Assembly (NCBI GenBank): GCA_020718945.1
Contig: DYRB01000250.1
Location: forward strand, 1-5,283
DNA length: 5,283 bases
Reading direction: 5' to 3'
Origin: Lamprocystis purpurea
GTDB taxonomy: Bacteria > Pseudomonadota > Gammaproteobacteria > Chromatiales > Chromatiaceae
In this document: positions 1-5,283 of the stretch, in pieces
Layout of the letters: every line of letters begins with the position of its first letter
Numbering within the stretch: position 1 is the first letter of the stretch
Notes under the pieces: model-generated
The model's database searches: none
What the model was told of the DNA's origin: nothing
Seen by the model: the letters and a program-made list of their open reading frames with translations, nothing else
Made by a program: the position numbers and the translations under genes

Positions 1-575
1 GCCAGGTAGGCGAGCATGGTCGCCATGTCCGGGCGGATCATCCCGGCCCCCTTGCAGATGCCGGTGAGAGTCGCCTCGACCCCGGCCCCCGGGAGGGTGA
101 ATCGGTGCGAAACCAGCTTGGGGACCGTGTCGGTGGTCATGATGGCGCGGGCGGCGGCCTCCCAGCCGTCCTCCCTCAGGGCCGCCAGGGCCGCGGGCAG
201 GGCGGCGGCCAGGCGGTCCACGGGCAGGGGCTCACCGATCACCCCGGTGGAGAAGGGCAGGACCTCCTCCAGGGCGCAGTCCGTCAGGGCCGCCAGGGCC
301 TCGCAACTGGCGATGGCGTCGGCCAGGCCGCGGTGGCCCGTGCCGGCGTTGGCGTTGCCGGAATTCACCAGCAGGTAGCGCGGTGCGGTCGCGGCGACAT
401 GGCGTCGGGCGACTATGACCGGGGCGGCGCAGAAGGCGTTGCGGGTAAAGACCGCGGCGCAGGTGGCCCCGGCCGGCAGTTCCAGCAGGAGCAGGTCCTG
501 GCGGTCGGGGTAGCGGATGCCGGCGGCGGCGGTGCCGAGCCGCACGCCCGGAACGGGATGAAAGGAAATGGTCAT
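1..575 (-). CDS. argJ: ArgJ, bifunctional ornithine acetyltransferase / N-acetylglutamate synthase (N-terminal part, cut by window edge)
   Basis: ArgJ moves the acetyl group from N-acetylornithine to glutamate in the cytoplasmic, cyclic route of arginine synthesis; some members also use acetyl-CoA. The visible 191 residues begin MTISFHPVPGVRLGTAAAGI. They carry the family signatures in order: NSGNANAGTG (71-80), STGVIG (109-114, oxyanion-hole region), the IMTTDTVPK segment (145-153), KGAGMI (175-180) and MATML (184-188). The precursor of this family cuts itself between Ala185 and Thr186, and the new N-terminal Thr is the nucleophile, so essentially the whole alpha chain is present and the beta chain lies beyond the left edge (the family is about 400 aa). 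The ATG at 575 matches the family N-terminus; the only Shine-Dalgarno-like stretch is a weak GGTGG about 9 nt upstream. It lies 152 bp downstream of secA on the same strand, with an inverted repeat between them, and no separate promoter was recognised. Function is secure; whether it is the mono- or bifunctional type cannot be told here. Confidence 0.96.
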   Translation of the reverse strand, partial: MTISFHPVPGVRLGTAAAGIRYPDRQDLLLLELPAGATCAAVFTRNAFCAAPVIVARRHVAATAPRYLLVNSGNANAGTGHRGLADAIASCEALAALTDCALEEVLPFSTGVIGEPLPVDRLAAALPAALAALREDGWEAAARAIMTTDTVPKLVSHRFTLPGAGVEATLTGICKGAGMIRPDMATMLAYL

Positions 576-600
576 CGGTGAGTCCACCAGAGGAAGAGGG

Positions 601-710
601 GTCCGCAAATAAACGCAAATGAACGCAAAGGGGTCATGGCTTCTCGATACGGCCGATGCTGACCCTCACGCGTACTTCCTATTCGCGTTCATTTGCGTTC
701 ATTTGCGGAC
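601..710. repeat. 110-bp inverted repeat with 29-bp arms made of 10-bp units
   Basis: The left arm (601-629) and the reverse complement of the right arm (682-710) match at 27 of 29 positions; the spacer is 52 bp (630-681). Each arm starts at the outer end with GTC and then repeats the 10-bp unit CGCAAATRAA about 2.6 times (604-613, 614-623, 624-629; mirrored at 698-707, 688-697, 682-687). Both arm mismatches become G-U pairs in the minus-strand RNA, the sense strand of secA and argJ, so that RNA could form an unbroken 29-bp stem; on the plus strand they would be A-C mismatches. A short inner dyad, GGGTCA (631-636) with TGACCC (660-665), sits in the loop. No T-run follows the stem and no target-site duplication is visible at the ends. 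From memory, similar arrays of this word occur dispersed in several high-GC gammaproteobacteria, so a dispersed repeat family is likely but not verified. Confidence 0.85.
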
Positions 711-727
711 GATACCGATCCCGAGGT

Positions 728-3556
<2,829 letters not shown>

Positions 3557-3587
3557 AGGGGGAGCCGGGGTGCAAAAAATTGCCCGC

Positions 3588-3616
3588 ATCATACTGGAAA
3601 AGGCCGCGCCCCGCAG
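3588..3616 (-). promoter_or_regulatory. Possible secA promoter (-10 TATGAT)
   Basis: On the minus strand TATGAT (3593-3588) is a five-of-six match to the sigma70 -10 box and would start RNA near 3581, giving a leader of about 25 nt ahead of the secA ATG. The hexamer 17 bp upstream (3616-3611, CTGCGG) is a poor -35 and falls inside the loop and one arm of a GC hairpin. The promoter is therefore weak, dependent on an activator, or accidental, in which case secA would rely on read-through from the M23 gene. Confidence 0.35.
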
Positions 3617-3625
3617 GGCGGGGCG
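3607..3625 (-). terminator. GC-rich hairpin, possible weak terminator or attenuator between the M23 gene and secA
   Basis: CGCCCCGC (3607-3614) and GCGGGGCG (3618-3625) form a perfect 8-bp all-GC stem with a 3-nt loop. In the leftward transcript the stem is followed after 5 nt by TTTT (plus-strand AAAA at 3598-3601), a short U-run, so an inefficient intrinsic terminator after the M23 gene is plausible. It also covers the place where a secA -35 box would sit. The stem is clear; its role is inference. Confidence 0.4.
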
Positions 3626-3635
3626 GACCCTGGAC

Positions 3636-3654
3636 CGGACCCGGGCTGGGTCCG
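3636..3654. other. Second perfect hairpin ahead of secA, with alternative pairing partners
   Basis: CGGACCC (3636-3642) pairs perfectly with GGGTCCG (3648-3654) around a 5-nt loop. An extra copy of each arm lies nearby: CGGACCC at 3624-3630, whose first two bases overlap the end of the 3607-3625 hairpin, and GGGTCCG at 3691-3697. Several mutually exclusive stems are therefore possible in a transcript running from the M23 gene into secA. There is no evidence of a ligand or leader peptide. Confidence 0.45.
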
Positions 3655-3663
3655 ATCCTGAGC

Positions 3664-3693
3664 GGGGGCTGGGCTGGAGGGGGAGATCAGGGG
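3664..3693 (+). other. Potential G-quadruplex sequence upstream of secA
   Basis: Four G tracts lie in a row on the plus strand: 5 G (3664-3668), 3 G (3671-3673), 5 G (3679-3683) and 4 G (3690-3693), with loops of 2, 5 and 6 nt. This fits the usual G3+N1-7 pattern. The G strand is the template strand for the leftward genes, so a fold here could slow polymerase moving from the M23 gene into secA. In a GC-rich genome it may also be chance. Confidence 0.45.
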
Positions 3694-3752
3694 TCCGTGG
3701 GCGTCGCAAGGGCCTGTGTCGGCCCCAGCGTCCGCCCAAGGTACCCGCCGGG

Positions 3753-4706
3753 TCAGCCGTCGGTGCGCGACGGGCGGGTGTCGGCGGCCAGGTTAGTCTG
3801 GTCTATGTATTTGAGGGGGTTGACCTGCTTGCCGCCCACCAGGACCTCGAAGTGGACGTGGGGGCCGGTGGAGCGGCCGGTCGAGCCCAGGGTGGCGATG
3901 GTCTGGCCCTGGGCGACGGTCGCGCCCTCCTTGACCAGGAGGCGCTGGCAGTGGCCATACCGGGTCACCAGGCCGTCCTTGTGACGGACCTCGACCAGGT
4001 TGCCATAGCCGCTCTGCTTGCCGCTGAAGGTCACTACCCCCTCGGCCACGGCAATCACCGGCGAGCCGAGGACCCCGGCGAAGTCCACGCCCTTGTGGAA
4101 GGCCCCGCGCCCGCGGAAGGGGTCTCGACGGAAGCCGAAGGTGGAACTGATGTAGCCCGACTTCACGGGCCAGCCCGACATGGCCGTCGCCTCGCCCAGG
4201 TGGCGCTCCATGATCAGCTCTTCGAGCAGGGTCAGCTTGCGCTTGCGGTCGTCGATTTCGCTCAGGACCTGCGCCAGTTCTTCGGCCAGGGCATCGATGG
4301 CGGCAGGACGGTCGGCGCGGCCGGTGTCCGGGCCACCCTGGGGGGGGGGATTGTGGAAATCGAACTCCTCGGCATTGAGCCCGGCCATGTTGACCAGTCG
4401 CTCGCCGAGGGCATTGAGGCGCAGGATCTCGGCCTGCATGGCCCCCACCTGTCCCGCTACGGCATCGATGTGGGCACCGAATTCTTGCTGTTGTGCTGCG
4501 AGCGCCTTGCGCGCCTGCTGGCCTTGGGTCTGCGGGCCGGCGACGGCCACCACCCCCAGATCCAGCCTGATCAGCCCCTGGCTACCGAGCCAGACACCGA
4601 CCCCTCCTGCCACGGCGGCCAGGGCTACGGCCGCCAAAACTCCTACCAACGCATTGCCTTGCACGAACCTTCTGCGGTCTAGCGGAACCAGGATGAATCG
4701 CTTCAT
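3753..4706 (-). CDS. M23 family (LytM-type) zinc metallopeptidase, membrane-anchored
   Basis: This 317-aa protein is predicted to cut peptide cross-links in cell-wall peptidoglycan from the periplasmic face of the inner membrane. It has a short basic N-terminus (MKRFILVPLDRRRF), one hydrophobic segment at about 17-40, Gln/Ala-rich probable coiled coils at about 60-110 and 135-168 joined by a Pro/Gly linker (119-130), and a C-terminal LytM domain at about 180-300. The zinc ligands His204 and Asp208 (in FHKGVDF) and His285 (in GPHVHFE), and the other active-site histidines His252 (in RYGHC) and His283, are all present, so it should be an active enzyme and not a degenerate EnvC/NlpD-type activator. 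The ATG at 4706 has GAGAG 6 nt upstream; the open frame before it (to 4817) does not look like a signal sequence and runs through the spacer promoters. It is transcribed towards secA, 196 bp away, and divergently from dciA. The exact substrate bond is unknown. Confidence 0.95.
   Translation of the reverse strand: MKRFILVPLDRRRFVQGNALVGVLAAVALAAVAGGVGVWLGSQGLIRLDLGVVAVAGPQTQGQQARKALAAQQQEFGAHIDAVAGQVGAMQAEILRLNALGERLVNMAGLNAEEFDFHNPPPQGGPDTGRADRPAAIDALAEELAQVLSEIDDRKRKLTLLEELIMERHLGEATAMSGWPVKSGYISSTFGFRRDPFRGRGAFHKGVDFAGVLGSPVIAVAEGVVTFSGKQSGYGNLVEVRHKDGLVTRYGHCQRLLVKEGATVAQGQTIATLGSTGRSTGPHVHFEVLVGGKQVNPLKYIDQTNLAADTRPSRTDG
4340..4349 (-). repeat. C10 homopolymer inside the M23 coding region
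   Basis: Ten G in a row on the plus strand read as ten C in the coding strand, encoding Pro120-Pro122 and the first base of Gln123. The tract lies in the linker between the two predicted coiled coils, upstream of the catalytic domain, so gain or loss of one base would remove the LytM domain. The reading frame is intact as given. Confidence 0.9.
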
Positions 4707-4735
4707 AGAGGTCTCTCGATAAATAAAGTTTGGGG

Positions 4736-4765
4736 AAGGTACCAGCTTGGCACCGCCAAGTTCAA
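4736..4765 (-). promoter_or_regulatory. Possible promoter for the M23 gene
   Basis: On the minus strand TTGAAC (4765-4760) and TACCTT (4741-4736) are separated by 18 bp and would start RNA about 23 nt before the M23 ATG. The -35 matches four of six consensus bases and the -10 only three, so this is weak. Its notable aspect is that a 15-bp dyad fills most of the spacer. Confidence 0.3.
4746..4760. repeat. 15-bp dyad CTTGGC-ACC-GCCAAG in the divergent spacer
   Basis: The two 6-bp arms are perfect, around a 3-bp centre. The dyad lies between the starts of the M23 gene and dciA, inside the spacer of the leftward promoter candidate and about 50 bp upstream of the rightward -35 box. It could be an operator for a dimeric regulator, or a small hairpin by chance. 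No regulator gene is in the window. Confidence 0.45.
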
Positions 4766-4808
4766 GGGTTTCCCGCCGAACGGCTACGCAAAGACCGGAA
4801 TTTTCGAC

Positions 4809-4836
4809 TTGCATCACGCCAGCTCCCGCCTATAGT
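4809..4836 (+). promoter_or_regulatory. Sigma70-type promoter for dciA
   Basis: TTGCAT (4809-4814) and TATAGT (4831-4836) are separated by 16 bp; they match four and five of the six consensus bases. RNA would start near 4843, giving a leader of about 39 nt to the TTG start or about 72 nt to the ATG start of dciA. The position just upstream of dciA, in the only AT-containing patch of the area, supports it. Confidence 0.6.
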
Positions 4837-4843
4837 GGCGGCC

Positions 4844-4861
4844 CGCCCCAGCCCAGGGGCG
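4844..4861 (+). other. Small GC hairpin at the predicted dciA transcript start
   Basis: CGCCCC (4844-4849) pairs with GGGGCG (4856-4861) around a 6-nt loop, right at the predicted 5' end of the dciA messenger. It may protect the 5' end or be incidental. Confidence 0.3.
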
Positions 4862-4881
4862 CCGCCTGGGACGCCTGCACC

Positions 4882-5283
4882 TTGGTCGAAAAAGCAAGCC
4901 ATATCAGGACCTTCATGCGCCGTAGCCAGGCCGCGGCCGGGCTCCTGGCGGGGGTGGAGCGCGATGCCCGCCTGGTCGGGGCGGTGCGCTCGGCCCTAGC
5001 CGACGAACTGCGCCCCCACTGCCTGCATGCAGCCCTGGAGGGGGCCAGGCTCAGCCTGCTGACCGATGGCCCTGCATGGGCCTCGCGACTGCGCTTCGCC
5101 GCCCCGGAGCTGCTGGCCGCCCTGGCCGCCCGGGGCACGATGGCGGCACAGGTGCGCATCCGGGTGGCCCCGGTGGCCGGGAGTGGGGCGGTGGCGGAGC
5201 GGCCAGCGGTACGGGAGCGGTTGTCCCCGGGGACTGTCGCCCACCTGAGGGCGGCCGCCGCAGGTATGGACGACCCCGAACTG
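4882..5283 (+). CDS. dciA: DciA (DUF721) replicative-helicase loader, C-terminus cut by window edge
   Basis: DUF721/DciA proteins interact with the DnaB helicase and act in its loading in bacteria that lack DnaC/DnaI-type loaders. From the TTG at 4882 there are 134 residues to the edge. The family core is clear: HIRTFMRRSQ near the N-terminus, then ELRPHCLHAALEGARLSLL, the hallmark DGPAWASRLRFAAPELLAAL, a QVRIRV strand, and the C-terminal RERLSPGTVAHLRAAA...DDPEL; only about 10-20 residues seem missing. Start choice: the HIRTFMRRSQ segment aligns with the usual family beginning and needs the TTG at 4882 (residues MVEKASHIRTFM). The ATG at 4915 has a better ribosome site (AGGA, 5 nt upstream) but would lose that segment. 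No stop is reached inside the window. It is divergent from the M23 gene and driven by the promoter at 4809-4836; in related genomes lpxC is commonly nearby. Confidence 0.85.
   Translation, partial: MVEKASHIRTFMRRSQAAAGLLAGVERDARLVGAVRSALADELRPHCLHAALEGARLSLLTDGPAWASRLRFAAPELLAALAARGTMAAQVRIRVAPVAGSGAVAERPAVRERLSPGTVAHLRAAAAGMDDPEL
4906..4909 (+). promoter_or_regulatory. Shine-Dalgarno AGGA for the alternative dciA ATG start
   Basis: AGGA lies 5 nt before the ATG at 4915. The TTG at 4882 has only GGGA 10 nt upstream. Either start may be used, and protein alignment favours the TTG. Confidence 0.45.

Noticed and set aside
601..710. The inverted repeat as an insertion sequence, CRISPR or integron attC site
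   Set aside because: It has no coding capacity, no visible target-site duplication, and no repeat-spacer array; the 10-bp units are too short for CRISPR repeats and the core does not resemble attC.
601..710. The inverted repeat as a standard Rho-independent terminator for secA
   Set aside because: The loop is 52 nt and no U-run follows the stem on the leftward RNA (it continues with CCCCTCTTCC), so it does not fit the usual intrinsic terminator.
3557..3739. 61-codon in-frame extension of secA upstream of the ATG at 3556
   Set aside because: The ATG at 3556 matches the SecA N-terminus exactly, and the extension is Arg/Pro-rich and encoded by the hairpin and G-tract region, with no homology to SecA.
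3557..3752. A SecM-like secretion monitor upstream of secA
   Set aside because: No short frame with a signal peptide and an arrest-type ending was seen in the spacer, and the upstream gene encodes an M23 peptidase.
4707..4817. Extension of the M23 gene to the ATG at 4817
   Set aside because: The extra 37 residues look non-coding and run over the promoter candidates, while the ATG at 4706 has a GAGAG ribosome site and leads straight into a basic-plus-hydrophobic membrane anchor.

Overview
This is a GC-rich window (roughly two thirds G+C by eye) from a proteobacterium. It is most likely a gammaproteobacterium, because dciA (DUF721) - M23 peptidase - secA - argJ is the order I know from Pseudomonas-like and Chromatiales-like genomes, downstream of lpxC. 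That gene order and the close match of SecA to the E. coli protein support this placement. The guess of a purple-sulfur-type (Chromatiales) host is inference only.

Layout: (1) 1-575, minus strand: the N-terminal half of ArgJ, cut by the window edge five residues after its catalytic threonine. (2) 576-727: a 152-bp spacer filled mostly by a 110-bp inverted repeat whose arms are built from 10-bp units. (3) 728-3556, minus: complete SecA, 942 aa, with all ATPase motifs, the zinc-binding tail, and a 26-residue insertion in NBD1 relative to E. coli SecA. (4) 3557-3752: a 196-bp spacer with a TATGAT -10 candidate, two perfect GC-rich hairpins and a G-quadruplex-type run of G tracts. (5) 3753-4706, minus: a complete membrane-anchored M23/LytM peptidase with intact zinc and catalytic residues and a C10 tract in its linker. 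(6) 4707-4881: a divergent spacer with a good sigma70-type promoter facing right and a weaker one facing left that has a 15-bp dyad in its spacer. (7) 4882-5283, plus: DciA (DUF721), nearly complete but running off the right edge.

The M23 gene, secA and argJ all read leftwards and could be partly co-transcribed; dciA reads away from them. The genes are housekeeping: protein export (SecA), envelope peptidoglycan remodelling (M23), replicative helicase loading (DciA) and arginine biosynthesis (ArgJ). No mobile element, RNA gene, CRISPR array or secM-like leader gene was found. I do not see a new multi-gene system. The points worth a second look are the inverted repeat, the SecA insertion, the structured DNA ahead of secA and the C10 tract.
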